Source: JAWKRB01 sp041389885 (GTDB lineage: Bacteria > Myxococcota_A > Polyangia > Polyangiales > Ga0077539). Taken from it: 62,222 nt of DNA. The notes below the pieces were generated by a model that made no database searches, was not told the DNA's origin, and saw only the letters and a program-made list of their open reading frames with translations. Shown here piece by piece: positions 35,954-44,516 of the stretch. The stretch's first letter is position 1. Every line of letters begins with the position of its first letter. Where the stretch lies: NCBI GenBank assembly GCA_041389885.1, contig JAWKRB010000041.1, positions 1-62,222 on the forward strand, in the 5' to 3' direction. A program made the position numbers and the translations under genes.

Positions 35954-36541
35954 ATGCCCCGTACGGCCTACGTTCACCGCGCCACGCGCGAGACCGACAT
36001 CGCCGTCACCCTCGACCTCGACGGTGAGGGTCGCGCCGACATCCAGACGCCGCTGCCCTTTCTCTCGCACATGCTCGACCAGATCGCCCGGCACGGCGGC
36101 ATCGACCTGACCGTGCGCGCGACCGGCGACACCGAGATCGACGGGCACCACACCACCGAAGACCTCGCCATCGTGCTCGGCCGCGCGCTCTACGAGGCCC
36201 TCGGCGACCGCGTGGGCATCCGGCGCTACGGCCACGCCACGCTGCCCATGGACGAGGCCCTCTGCGAGGTCGCCCTCGACCTCTCGGGGCGCACGTACTT
36301 CGTCGACCGGCTGGGCCTGCCGAAGGCGAAGATCGGGGCCTTCGACGTCGAGCTGGCGTCGGTGTTCTTCGAGGGCTTCGCCCGCGGCGCGCAGTGCAAC
36401 CTGCACGTGCGCAAGGTCGAGGGCGAGAACCTGCACCACGTGGTCGAGTGCGCGTTCAAGTGCCTCGCCCGCGCGCTGCGAGAGGCCGTGCGCGTCGAGG
36501 GCACCTCGCTCCCGTCGACGAAGGGGACCCTCACCTCGTGA
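35954..36541 (+). CDS. hisB: Imidazoleglycerol-phosphate dehydratase
   Basis: HisB removes water from imidazole-glycerol phosphate to give imidazole-acetol phosphate, the sixth step of histidine synthesis. The 195-residue length is that of the monofunctional enzyme. Metal-binding signatures are present: FLSHMLDQIARHG, DGHHTTEDLAI, and EGENLHHVVECAFK near the C-terminus. It is the first his gene of a tight hisB-H-A-F run. The stop overlaps the hisH GTG (GTGA). Confidence 0.97.
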   Translation: MPRTAYVHRATRETDIAVTLDLDGEGRADIQTPLPFLSHMLDQIARHGGIDLTVRATGDTEIDGHHTTEDLAIVLGRALYEALGDRVGIRRYGHATLPMDEALCEVALDLSGRTYFVDRLGLPKAKIGAFDVELASVFFEGFARGAQCNLHVRKVEGENLHHVVECAFKCLARALREAVRVEGTSLPSTKGTLTS

Positions 36542-37197
36542 GCGAGGCGCGGCGCATCGCGGTGATCGACGTGGGCCTCGGCAACCTCCGCTCGGTGGAG
36601 CGCGCCCTGCGCGCCGCGCTGGGCGAGCGCGTGGAGGTTCACCGCACCGAAGACCCGGCGCGGGTGCGAGACGCCGAGGTGGTGGTGTTCCCAGGGCAGG
36701 GGGCCTTCGGGGACTGCTCGGTCGCGCTGAACCGTCACGGCGCGGCGCTGACCCGCGCGGTGCGCGACCACATCGACGCGGGAGGTCCGTACCTGGGCAT
36801 CTGCCTGGGCCTCCAGGTGCTCTTCGAGGGCAGCGACGAGGCGCCGGGGCGCGCGGGCATGGGCGTCTTTCAGGGCCGCGTCGCGCGGCTCGAGCCGCGC
36901 ACCGAGGCCGACGGCACCCGGGTGAAGGTGCCGCACATGGGGTGGAACACCGTGCGCTCGTGCCACGAGGGCGCCCGCTGGATGCCCGACGGCGACTGGT
37001 ACTACTTCGTGCACAGCTACGCCGTGCGGCCCGAGGATCCCTCGGTGATCGCGGCGCTCTGCGAGCACGGAGACGACTTCTGCTGCGCCGTCGCGCGAGA
37101 CAAGCTCCTGGGCGTGCAGTTTCACCCCGAGAAGAGCCAGCGCGCCGGCCTCGACCTGATCCGAAGGTGGTTTCACGCGATGGGGGTGACCGAGTGA
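36538..37197 (+). CDS. hisH: Imidazole glycerol phosphate synthase, glutaminase subunit
   Basis: HisH releases ammonia from glutamine and passes it to HisF. The 219-residue class-I amidotransferase has the nucleophile Cys in YLGICLGLQVLFEGS, an oxyanion strand with the PGQGAFGDC loop, HMGWNTV, and the His-Glu pair in GVQFHPEKSQ. The GTG start at 36538 overlaps the hisB stop, and its own stop overlaps the hisA GTG. This tight coupling fits balanced synthesis of the pathway enzymes. Confidence 0.97.
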   Translation: MSEARRIAVIDVGLGNLRSVERALRAALGERVEVHRTEDPARVRDAEVVVFPGQGAFGDCSVALNRHGAALTRAVRDHIDAGGPYLGICLGLQVLFEGSDEAPGRAGMGVFQGRVARLEPRTEADGTRVKVPHMGWNTVRSCHEGARWMPDGDWYYFVHSYAVRPEDPSVIAALCEHGDDFCCAVARDKLLGVQFHPEKSQRAGLDLIRRWFHAMGVTE

Positions 37198-37925
37198 CGG
37201 CGTTGATCCCGGCGATGGACCTCCTGGGCGGCAGGGTCGTGCGGCTGCACCGCGGCGACTACGCGCGCGCCACCGTGTACGGCGACGATCCTCTTGAAAT
37301 CATTCGAGAATTCGTCGAGTCCGGGGCCGCCCGCGCGCACGTCGTCGACCTCGACGGCGCCCGCGACGGCGCGGCGACGCAGGGCGCGCTCATCGCGTCG
37401 GCCCTCGCGCGCTTCGGCGGCGCGCTGCGGGTGCAGGTGGGCGGAGGGATCCGCTCCCTCGCGCAGGTGCGGGCCTACCTCGACGCGGGCGCCGACCGGC
37501 TGGTGCTCGGCACCCGCGCGGTGGAGTCGCCGGAGTTCATCTCCGAGGTCGCCGCGCTCTGCGACGTGGTGGTGGCCCTCGACGCCCGCGACGGCAAGGT
37601 CGCGACGCGGGGGTGGACCCACACGACCTCGCACGACGTGATCGAGCTCGCGAAGGTCTGCGTGCAGGCCGGGGCGCGGGCGGTGCTTTACACCGACATC
37701 GCCCGCGACGGCACGGGGGAGGGGCCCAACCTCGACGCCACCGAGCGCCTGGCGCGGGCGGTGCCCGGGGTGGAGGTCATCGCGTCGGGGGGCATCGGCT
37801 CCCTCGAGCACCTCCGGGCGCTCGCGGCGCGCCCGGTCATCGCCTCGGCGGTGGTGGGCAGGGCGCTGTACGAGAAGGCGTTCACCGTGCGCGAGGCGCT
37901 GGCCGCGGCGCGGGGGGAGGGCTGA
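37194..37925 (+). CDS. hisA: ProFAR isomerase
   Basis: HisA isomerises the aminoimidazole carboxamide ribonucleotide ProFAR to PRFAR. The 243-residue (beta/alpha)8 barrel starts with LIPAMDLLGGRVVRLHRGDY, carrying the catalytic Asp. It has QVGGGIRS and the second catalytic Asp in YTDIARDGTGEGPN, then a GVEVIASGGIGSLEHL phosphate site. The start is GTG at 37194, overlapping the hisH stop. Lineages without trpF can use this fold for both pathways, but nothing here shows that. Confidence 0.96.
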   Translation: MTALIPAMDLLGGRVVRLHRGDYARATVYGDDPLEIIREFVESGAARAHVVDLDGARDGAATQGALIASALARFGGALRVQVGGGIRSLAQVRAYLDAGADRLVLGTRAVESPEFISEVAALCDVVVALDARDGKVATRGWTHTTSHDVIELAKVCVQAGARAVLYTDIARDGTGEGPNLDATERLARAVPGVEVIASGGIGSLEHLRALAARPVIASAVVGRALYEKAFTVREALAAARGEG

Positions 37926-37927
37926 GC

Positions 37928-38734
37928 GTGGCGCTCGCGAGACGGCTCATCCCCTGCCTCGACGTGAAGAACGGCCGCGTGGTGAAGGGCGTGAACTTCG
38001 TCGGGCTGCGCGACGCCGGCGACCCCGTCGACTGCGCGCGCGCGTACGATCGCGACGGCGCCGACGAGATCACCTTCCTCGACATCGCGGCGACGCACGA
38101 GGGCCGGGACATCCTCCTCGACGTGGTCTCGCGCACGGCGGACGTGGTCTTCGTGCCCCTCACGGTGGGCGGCGGCGTGCGCTCGCGCGGGGACGTCGAC
38201 GCGATCCTCCGCGCGGGGGCCGACAAGGTGTCGGTGAACAGCGCGGCGGTGCAGAACCCCTCGCTCATCGATGACATCGCCGGGGCCTACGGCGCGCAGG
38301 CCCTCGTGGTCGCCGTCGACGCGAGGCGCCGCGCGGGCGGCGGGCCGCCGTCGTGGTCGGTGTTCACCCGCGGCGGGCGTCACGACACGGGCCTCGACGC
38401 GGTGACCTGGTGCGCCGAGGTCGCGAGGCGCGGCGCGGGGGAGATCCTGCTCACCTCCATGGACCGCGACGGGACGGGCGCGGGGTACGACCTCGAGCTG
38501 GTGCGCGCGGTGGTGAACGCGGTGTCGGTGCCGGTGATCGCCAGCGGCGGCGCGGGCTCGCTGGAGCACATCGCCGAGGCGCTGCGGCCCGCGGCGAGGG
38601 GGGGCGGCGGGGCCGACGCGGCGCTGGCGGCGACGATCTTCCATGACGGACATTTCACCCTCGAGGCCGCGAGGGCGTACCTTCGAGCCCAGGAGATCCC
38701 CGTGCGCGACCCCCGCGTCGCGCGAGACCCGTAG
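37928..38734 (+). CDS. hisF: Imidazole glycerol phosphate synthase, cyclase subunit
   Basis: HisF uses ammonia from HisH to convert PRFAR to imidazole-glycerol phosphate and AICAR. The 268 residues form a (beta/alpha)8 barrel. Catalytic Asp residues are in RRLIPCLDVKNGRVVKGVNF and LTSMDRDGTGAGYD. The phosphate sites are TVGGGVRS and IASGGAGSLEHI. A Gly/Ala-rich insert (ARGGGGADAALAAT) near the C-terminus is slightly longer than usual. The start is GTG at 37928, 2 bases after hisA. Confidence 0.97.
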   Translation: MALARRLIPCLDVKNGRVVKGVNFVGLRDAGDPVDCARAYDRDGADEITFLDIAATHEGRDILLDVVSRTADVVFVPLTVGGGVRSRGDVDAILRAGADKVSVNSAAVQNPSLIDDIAGAYGAQALVVAVDARRRAGGGPPSWSVFTRGGRHDTGLDAVTWCAEVARRGAGEILLTSMDRDGTGAGYDLELVRAVVNAVSVPVIASGGAGSLEHIAEALRPAARGGGGADAALAATIFHDGHFTLEAARAYLRAQEIPVRDPRVARDP

Positions 38735-39409
38735 ATGGAACCCGTCAAGCTCGACGACCTCGCGACCTCGCTGCTGCGCCGCGGCTCGCCGCTGACGCAG
38801 GAGAGCGCGACGTTCATCACGCTGGAGTGCGTCGAGGCCCTGCAGACCTCGCGCAGGGTGCTGTCGGCCGACGGCGTGCTGATCTCGGGCGACGGCGCGG
38901 TGAGCCTGGTCGAAGAGGCGCTCTCGCCCGCCCTCGACGACGCCGAGGTGCTGCGGGGCGCGGTGGAGATGCTCGAGGGGCTCCTCAGCGCGCCCTCGGC
39001 GGGGGTGCTCGACCTCGGCGACCGCGTGCGCGAGGGCGCGGTGCAGGGACGCGCGGCGCTCGTGGGCGAGCTCACGGCGCTGCTGGTCCCCTTCAACCGC
39101 GGCGCGGCGCGGCGCATGCTGGGCCGGATGGTGCGCGAGCATCAGCGCGGTCACGCCGAGCTCTCGGCCCCGGTGCTCGCGCCCGAAGAGGTCGATCGCG
39201 CAGAAGACGGCGCCGCCGAGGCCCCCGCCGACGCGACGTGGATCGACCGCCCCGGCGGCCCCCTCGCGCACCTCGCCGACGACCCCGAGGGGCTCGTCGA
39301 AGAGCCCGCGCCGCGTCGCGACCCGAAGCGCGCTCAGGGGATCGTGATGCTGACGCTCTCTCTGGTCGCCCTGTCGGCGGCGGCGTGGTTCCTTTGGTCG
39401 CGTCTGTAG
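38735..39409 (+). CDS. C-terminally membrane-anchored protein, unknown
   Basis: 224 residues starting on the base after the hisF stop, so it is probably in the his transcript. The N-terminal 140 residues are helical, with SAPSAGVLDLGDRVREGAVQGR typical of a soluble domain. An acidic linker follows, then a single C-terminal membrane helix (IVMLTLSLVALSAAAWFLW), which makes it tail-anchored. No histidine-pathway motif is visible and the family is not recognised. Confidence 0.8.
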   Translation: MEPVKLDDLATSLLRRGSPLTQESATFITLECVEALQTSRRVLSADGVLISGDGAVSLVEEALSPALDDAEVLRGAVEMLEGLLSAPSAGVLDLGDRVREGAVQGRAALVGELTALLVPFNRGAARRMLGRMVREHQRGHAELSAPVLAPEEVDRAEDGAAEAPADATWIDRPGGPLAHLADDPEGLVEEPAPRRDPKRAQGIVMLTLSLVALSAAAWFLWSRL

Positions 39410-40293
39410 CGGGCGGTGCGCGCCGCGTCCTCGCGGGGCTCAGCTGCGCGCTCGCCCTCGGCTGCGCCGAGCAGGCGGCGCAGCCAGAGATCGACGCCTC
39501 CCTCGAGGTGCCCGACGTGATACCAGACGCCTCCGACGAGGACGCCCCCGTCGAGGTCGCCATCGACGCCCCCGCGGCGATCGCGGACGTGGTGGACGTG
39601 GTGGACGTGGTGGACGTGGTGGACGTGGTGGACGTCGTGGCCGCGCCGCGCGACGCGGTGGACGTCGTGGCCGCTCCGCGGGACGTGGTGGACGTCGTGG
39701 CCGCGCCGCGGGACGTGGTGGACGTCGTGGCCGCGCCGCGGGACGTGGTGGCGCCGCGCGACGTGCCCGTCACCGGGGGGTGCCTCTCGGGCGCGACCGG
39801 CGCCTACGTCGCGCGCTTTCGTTGGACCGGCTCGGGCTCGGGCTCGCGCGCCACGGTCTCGTACGAGGCCAACACGCTCCCCGACCGATCGCGCTGGCGC
39901 GCAGGGGCCTACGCGCGCGCGAGCACGTCGTACAGCCCCGTCTTCGGCGACCCCTTCCTGGGCGAGGGGGGCCTCGAGATGGGCTCCAACGTGTTCATGG
40001 ACGTCGAGCTCAGCACCGCGGGCCTGGGGTCGATCCGCGGCGTCACCCTCGCGATCTACGGACGGAGCTACAACACCACCGCGAGCGGCTCGTTCTCGTG
40101 GATGACCTTCGACGGCAGCGGCGCGGCGCCCCCGGGGAGCGTCGCCAACAGCGCGCCCTACCGCTGGTACCGCGCCGACGCGACGTCGGCGTTTCGCGCG
40201 GGCAACGCCGGCGCCCTGCTGCGCATCATGCCGGGGCCGCCCTCAGGCAGCCTCGTGGTGAACCGCGTCGAGCTCTGCTTCAACGCGAATTGA
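39385..40293 (+). CDS. Lipoprotein with DVV/AAPRD tandem repeats
   Basis: About 302 residues from a GTG at 39385 (or TTG at 39394), overlapping the upstream gene. The signal peptide ends LSCALALGC. Residues about 65-125 are a low-complexity run of DVV triplets followed by a 10-residue repeat (DVVDVVAAPR). The C-terminal 170 residues are a compact beta-rich domain (FRWTGSGSGSRATVSYE to VNRVELCFNAN) that may be a carbohydrate-binding-like sandwich. It overlaps the 3' end of the convergent rsmA by 14 bases. Confidence 0.75.
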   Translation: MVPLVASVAGGARRVLAGLSCALALGCAEQAAQPEIDASLEVPDVIPDASDEDAPVEVAIDAPAAIADVVDVVDVVDVVDVVDVVAAPRDAVDVVAAPRDVVDVVAAPRDVVDVVAAPRDVVAPRDVPVTGGCLSGATGAYVARFRWTGSGSGSRATVSYEANTLPDRSRWRAGAYARASTSYSPVFGDPFLGEGGLEMGSNVFMDVELSTAGLGSIRGVTLAIYGRSYNTTASGSFSWMTFDGSGAAPPGSVANSAPYRWYRADATSAFRAGNAGALLRIMPGPPSGSLVVNRVELCFNAN

Positions 40294-41134
40294 GCGCGAC
40301 GCAGGCCGCGGTGAGCCGCGCGAGGTCGGTGATGCTCAGCACCTCCGGGCGCAGCCCGGGGTCGATGCCCGCGGCCTCGCACGCCGCCGCCGCGCCCTCG
40401 CGCCCCACGACGCTCGAGAGCCCGTTGCGCAGGGTCTTTCGACGCGCCGCGAAGAGCGCGTGCACCACGCGTCGAAACGCGTCGGTCTCTTCGGCGAGGG
40501 GCGCCGCCCGAGGCGTGAGCTTCACCACCGTCGAGTGGACGCGGGGCGCGGGGTGAAAGCAGCCGGGGGCGGCGTTGCACACCCGGCTCACCTCGCAGGC
40601 GGCCTGGGTGAAGATCGAGAGCGCGCCCCAGTCGTCGCCGCCCGGCGCGTCGAGCAGGCGGTGGGCGACCTCCTGCTGCACCATCACCACGGCGACGCGC
40701 CAGCGCACCGGCGCCGTGAGGATCTCGCGCAGGAGCTTGCCGGTGATCTGGTAGGGGAGGTTGCCCACGATGACCGAAGGCTCTGCGGCGCAGGCCGACG
40801 CGTAGTCCCACGCGCCGGCGTCGGCCTCGTCGAGGGTGACGTTCGCGGGGAGGGGCTCTTCGCGGAGGGCGGCGACCAGGTCGCGGTCTCGCTCGATGGC
40901 GATGACCCTGCGCGCTCGGGGCGCGAGGGCGCGGGCGAGGGTGCCGGTCCCCGTGCCGATCTCGATGACGGTCTCGCTGTCGCGGGGGTCGACGGCGCGC
41001 ACGATGGCCTCGACGACGTGCGGGGCGACGAGGAAGCACTGGCCGAAGCTGTCCTTCGGTCGGAGCCGGTGTCGCGAGAGGAACCTGCGCGGGTCTTCGA
41101 AGGGGATCGCGTCGGCCTCGGTGCTCGCTGACAT
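40280..41134 (-). CDS. rsmA: 16S rRNA dimethyladenosine transferase RsmA/KsgA
   Basis: Dimethylates two adjacent adenines in the 3' terminal helix of 16S rRNA, a late ribosome-assembly checkpoint. The 284 residues contain the SAM-binding VIEIGTGTGTLA, the acidic loop IAIERD, and the catalytic NLPY in SVIVGNLPYQIT. The C-terminal helical domain (FRRVVHALFAARRKTLRN) is characteristic. The start of the methyltransferase core, KDSFGQCFL, matches KxxGQNFL. It is divergent from a hypothetical gene across 67 bp. Confidence 0.96.
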   Translation of the reverse strand: MSASTEADAIPFEDPRRFLSRHRLRPKDSFGQCFLVAPHVVEAIVRAVDPRDSETVIEIGTGTGTLARALAPRARRVIAIERDRDLVAALREEPLPANVTLDEADAGAWDYASACAAEPSVIVGNLPYQITGKLLREILTAPVRWRVAVVMVQQEVAHRLLDAPGGDDWGALSIFTQAACEVSRVCNAAPGCFHPAPRVHSTVVKLTPRAAPLAEETDAFRRVVHALFAARRKTLRNGLSSVVGREGAAAACEAAGIDPGLRPEVLSITDLARLTAACVALNSR

Positions 41135-41201
41135 CGACGGGCGATTACCACACTCCGCGGCGCTGGCGCCCGGCCGCGGGAGACCCTAGGTCTCTCGGGT
41201 C

Positions 41202-41726
41202 ATGGAGCCGCCCTTCGTCTTCAGCCGCGAGAGCACGATCCGCATCGATGTCGACGGCCGCGTGTGGCACGACGGAGAGCGCATCGAGAACCCGCGCCTC
41301 GCCGAGTCGCTCGCGGGGTGGATCGCCTGGGACGACGCCTCGGGGCGCTGGATCCTGAAGAACGCCATGAGCTGGTGCTACGTCACCCTCGACGGGACGC
41401 CCCTGGTGGTGCGATCGGCGCGGGTCCTCGAGGGCGAGGCCGCGGTGCAGGTCGACCGCTCCGACGGCGCGCGGGAGCGGGTGCCCCTCGAGCGGCTCCG
41501 CGTCGACCCCGAGGGGGCGGTGTACGCGTACGTTCGCGGGGGAGAGCTCCTGGCGCGCTTCGACCGGGCCGCGGCCTTCGCGGTGCTCGACCGCGCCGAC
41601 CTCGACGCCGAGGGCCTCTTCCTCGACGTGAACGATGTGCGCGTGCCCCTCATGGGGATCGACTCGGGGGCGGTGCCGCCCTACCGACTGGACCCGTCGC
41701 AGGACCCTGTACCGCCGTCGCGATGA
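41202..41726 (+). CDS. Conserved hypothetical protein (DUF1285-like)
   Basis: 174 residues. The FSRESTIRIDVDGRVWHDGERIENPRLAESLAGWI pattern, followed by RWILKNAMSWCYVTLDGTPLVVRS, resembles the DUF1285 family of small beta-rich proteins of unknown role. No signal peptide or membrane helix is seen. It is probably the first gene of a run leading to the redox genes and lgt. Similarity is judged from the motif layout only. Confidence 0.7.
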   Translation: MEPPFVFSRESTIRIDVDGRVWHDGERIENPRLAESLAGWIAWDDASGRWILKNAMSWCYVTLDGTPLVVRSARVLEGEAAVQVDRSDGARERVPLERLRVDPEGAVYAYVRGGELLARFDRAAAFAVLDRADLDAEGLFLDVNDVRVPLMGIDSGAVPPYRLDPSQDPVPPSR

Positions 41727-41820
41727 GGTGCTAGGTTCCGCGCCGCTCGCGCCGCCGAGGGCGTGTGACCCACTCCCCTCGAGGCGCCTTCAACGAACGT
41801 CATCTGGAGAAGCAACGTCC

Positions 41821-42042
41821 ATGTCCGAGCAGCCCGCCGTCGAGGAAGAGTCCGCAGACTACCAGCTCATGCGTCGCTACGACCGCGAGTGGAGCGCGCC
41901 CAAGCTCATGCAGATCGGCGCCGTGACCCTCGTGATCTCCGTGGGGATCATCTACGGCCTCGCGCAGCTCGGCTCGGGCTCGAAGTCTCCGCCGTACTCC
42001 CTGCTCCCGCAGGGGCTCATCCCCAACGCGTCCGCTCACTGA
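41821..42042 (+). CDS. Small membrane protein
   Basis: 73 residues from the ATG at 41821, preceded by a good TGGAGAAG ribosome binding site. A polar acidic N-terminus is followed by one hydrophobic helix (LMQIGAVTLVISVGIIYGLAQL) and a short exported tail. Function unknown. It ends 4 bases before the glutaredoxin-like gene. Confidence 0.75.
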   Translation: MSEQPAVEEESADYQLMRRYDREWSAPKLMQIGAVTLVISVGIIYGLAQLGSGSKSPPYSLLPQGLIPNASAH

Positions 42043-42046
42043 CGTC

Positions 42047-42295
42047 GTGCGGCGCGTGACGCTCTACACGCGCGCCCGGTGTCACCTCTGCGAGGTCGCA
42101 CGAGAGGTTCTTGACGACGTGCGCGAAGACCTCCCCTTCGACCTCGACGTGGTCGACATCGACGCCGACCCCGGCCTCGTCGCGCGGTATCGCACGGAGG
42201 TCCCCGTGGTGCTGATCGACGGCGCGGCCGCGTTTCGCTACCGGGTCGACGCCGACGAGCTCCGCCAGCGGCTCCTCGTGGGGGTGCCCTCGTGA
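42047..42295 (+). CDS. Glutaredoxin-like protein (DUF836)
   Basis: 82 residues from a GTG at 42047. A thioredoxin-fold start, VTLYTRARCHLCEVAREVL, carries a CHLC redox pair, and RTEVPVVLIDG holds the cis-proline. This matches the small DUF836 glutaredoxin-like family. It overlaps the next gene, a TlpA-like thioredoxin, by 4 bases, so the two are likely co-expressed for thiol handling. Confidence 0.85.
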   Translation: MRRVTLYTRARCHLCEVAREVLDDVREDLPFDLDVVDIDADPGLVARYRTEVPVVLIDGAAAFRYRVDADELRQRLLVGVPS

Positions 42296-42882
42296 GCGGT
42301 CGCGCGTCCGAGCGCCCCCGGGGCTGGGCCCTCGCCGCGGCGGCGGCGTTCGCCCTGGCGGCGATCTACGGCGGCGTGCGCTTCGGCATGGCGGCGCTCG
42401 ACGGCGAGGGGCGTCGGGTCGGCGCGCTGGCGTCGATCCTCCGCCCGGACTACCAGGGCAACGACCGGAGGGCGCCCGACTTTACGCTCTCGGATCGCAG
42501 CGGTCGGCCGCTGCGGCTGTCGTCGCTGCGCGGCAAGGTCGTGGTGCTGCACTTCTGGTCGAAGGACTGCCCGCCCTGCATCGAGGAGCTCTCCGAGGCG
42601 CTGCCTGCCTTCGACGAGATGATGCGCGGCCGCGACGACATTCAGCTCGTGATGGTGAGCGTCGACGAGGGCTGGAGCGTGGTGAGCCCGTACGTTCCGC
42701 CGTCGATGCACGCGCCGCTGCTCTTCGACCCCGAGCGCTCCGTGGTCGAGGGGCGCTACGGCACGAAGCTCTTTCCCGAGACCTGGATCATCGACCGCGA
42801 CGGGGTCATTCGCGCGCGCTTCGACCGCACGCTGGAGTGGACCTCGGCGGCCTTCGTGCACTACGTCGAGTCGTTCCTGTAG
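42292..42882 (+). CDS. TlpA/ResA-like membrane-anchored thioredoxin
   Basis: 196 residues from a GTG at 42292. An N-terminal membrane helix (GWALAAAAAFALAAIYGGVRFG) anchors a periplasmic thioredoxin domain with the active site WSKDCPPCIEEL, APDFTLSDRSGRPLRLSSLRGK in front, and the cis-proline loop LFPETWIIDRDG. Such proteins reduce disulphides in the periplasm, for example in cytochrome c maturation. That would fit the haem-c proteins encoded about 10 kb away, though this link is inferred. Confidence 0.88.
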   Translation: MSGRASERPRGWALAAAAAFALAAIYGGVRFGMAALDGEGRRVGALASILRPDYQGNDRRAPDFTLSDRSGRPLRLSSLRGKVVVLHFWSKDCPPCIEELSEALPAFDEMMRGRDDIQLVMVSVDEGWSVVSPYVPPSMHAPLLFDPERSVVEGRYGTKLFPETWIIDRDGVIRARFDRTLEWTSAAFVHYVESFL

Positions 42883-43034
42883 CGGCCCTGGCCGAGCCGA
42901 GAGACGACGAAACCCGCTGGGGCGCAAGGCGCTCTGCGTGTTCGAAGGGCTGGGGCGGGGAGGGTTGGCGCGCGCGGCGGGGGTCATCGCTCCCTTGACC
43001 CCCGTGCCCGCACGGCCTACACGGCGGCACTGCC

Positions 43035-44450
43035 ATGCACCCCGTGATGTTCACCATCCCCGGTTGGGGCTTCAAATTCATCGTGCCCCTCCTGGTCCTC
43101 TGGGGGATGTACTCGATCGTCGTCTCGGTCAACCGCGCCGCGCCCGCGAAGCCCGACCCCAAGAAGGACGCCGACGCCGACCCGGAGAAGAAGGGCTTCG
43201 AGCTCCCCGCCGACAACCCGACGAACGCCTTGATCTCCATCGCCATCGGCCTCGGGGTGTTCGCCTTCAGCGCGCCGGTGACGCTGACCGGGAGCAACCC
43301 CCAGAAGCTGATCCAGGTGCTCAAGGCCTTCGTCAACGGCCGCAACTGGTTCGGCGCCACGTGGGAGCCCCTGCCGATCTACTCGTACGGCGTCATGCTG
43401 GGGCTGAGCTTCGTCGTGGGCTGGTACCTGACGCTCGCGCTCACCGACCGGCAGAAGCTCAACCGTCAAGACATGGGCGACGCCTACGTCTTCACGGCCT
43501 TCTCCGCCGTGATCGGCTCGCGGGTGCTGTACATCCTCACGAACCTCAGCGAGTTCCCGACGCTCGAGTCGATGCTGCGGCTGCGCTCCGGCGGCCTCGT
43601 GGCCTACGGCGGCTTCCTCGGCGGCCTCCTCGGCTCGATCATCTTCCTCACCCGCCGCGGGTACCGCCTGTGGCCCTGGGCCGACGCGGTGGTCCCCTCG
43701 CTGGGCACCGGGCTGATGATCACGCGCATCGGCTGCTACCTGTACGGCTGCGACTTCGGCAAGCCCTTGTCTCCCAACGCGCCGGCGTTCTTGAAGCGCA
43801 TCGGAACCTTCCCCCACTGGCACGACAACCACGGCTCGCCCGCGTGGCAGCAGCACGTGCGGCTGGGCTTTCGCGCGACGCGCGAGGTCTGCGAGCGGAG
43901 CTACAACGGCTTCTTCAATTCCACCGACGGGCTGTGTCACATCCCGGTGAGCGCGCACCACTCGGTGCCGGTGCACCCGACGCAGATCTACGAGTCCACC
44001 ATGGGGCTCACGATCTTTCTGGCGCTGATGTTCTTGTGGAAGCGCCGGCGCTTCGAGGGGCAGATCTTTCTCGCCTTCGGCGTGCTCTACGGCATCGGCC
44101 GCGCGCTGCTCGAGATCATTCGCGACGACGCCGAGCGCGGCGTGGTGGCGGGGATGTCGACCTCGATGTTCCTCGGCATCGTGACCTCGATCCTCGCGGC
44201 GGCGCTCTACGTGTACCGCATGAAGACGCAGCCGCTCGCGGTGTCGGCGAGCCTCTTCGAGCCCCTCGACACGACCGAGAAGGCCGCCGATAAGGTCACC
44301 GAGAAGGCCGCCGAGAAGGTCACCGAGAAGGCCGCCGAGAAGGCCGCCGAGAAGGTCACCGAGAAGGTCACCGAGAAGGCCGCCGAGAAGGTCACCGAGA
44401 AGGCCGCCGAGAAGGCGCCCGACGAGAGCGACGCGTCCGACAAGGACTGA
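43035..44450 (+). CDS. lgt: Prolipoprotein diacylglyceryl transferase with repeat tail
   Basis: Lgt moves diacylglycerol to the lipobox cysteine of prolipoproteins in the inner membrane. The 471 residues include several membrane helices, RSGGLVAYGGFLGGLLG, the GTGLMITRIGCYLYGCDFG region, HSVPVHPTQIYES and GIGRALLEIIRDD, all typical of Lgt. It is longer than the usual 260-300 residues. There is an N-terminal extension with an extra helix and a charged loop, and residues about 415-460 are EKAAEKVT-type repeats. The many lipoproteins in this window are its natural substrates. Confidence 0.92.
   Translation: MHPVMFTIPGWGFKFIVPLLVLWGMYSIVVSVNRAAPAKPDPKKDADADPEKKGFELPADNPTNALISIAIGLGVFAFSAPVTLTGSNPQKLIQVLKAFVNGRNWFGATWEPLPIYSYGVMLGLSFVVGWYLTLALTDRQKLNRQDMGDAYVFTAFSAVIGSRVLYILTNLSEFPTLESMLRLRSGGLVAYGGFLGGLLGSIIFLTRRGYRLWPWADAVVPSLGTGLMITRIGCYLYGCDFGKPLSPNAPAFLKRIGTFPHWHDNHGSPAWQQHVRLGFRATREVCERSYNGFFNSTDGLCHIPVSAHHSVPVHPTQIYESTMGLTIFLALMFLWKRRRFEGQIFLAFGVLYGIGRALLEIIRDDAERGVVAGMSTSMFLGIVTSILAAALYVYRMKTQPLAVSASLFEPLDTTEKAADKVTEKAAEKVTEKAAEKAAEKVTEKVTEKAAEKVTEKAAEKAPDESDASDKD
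44275..44420 (+). repeat. Tandem repeats encoding the lgt C-terminal tail
   Basis: GAGAAGGCCGCC and GAGAAGGTCACC units alternate about a dozen times, encoding EKAAEKVT. Their near-identity suggests expansion by slippage or unequal recombination. The tail would be a highly charged helix facing the cytoplasm or periplasm after the last membrane segment. Confidence 0.85.
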
Positions 44451-44516
44451 TCCTCCCCCTCGCGCGGTGTCTCACCGCGCCCCCAGAGACGCGCGTCGGC
44501 GGTAGAGTGCCCGCCC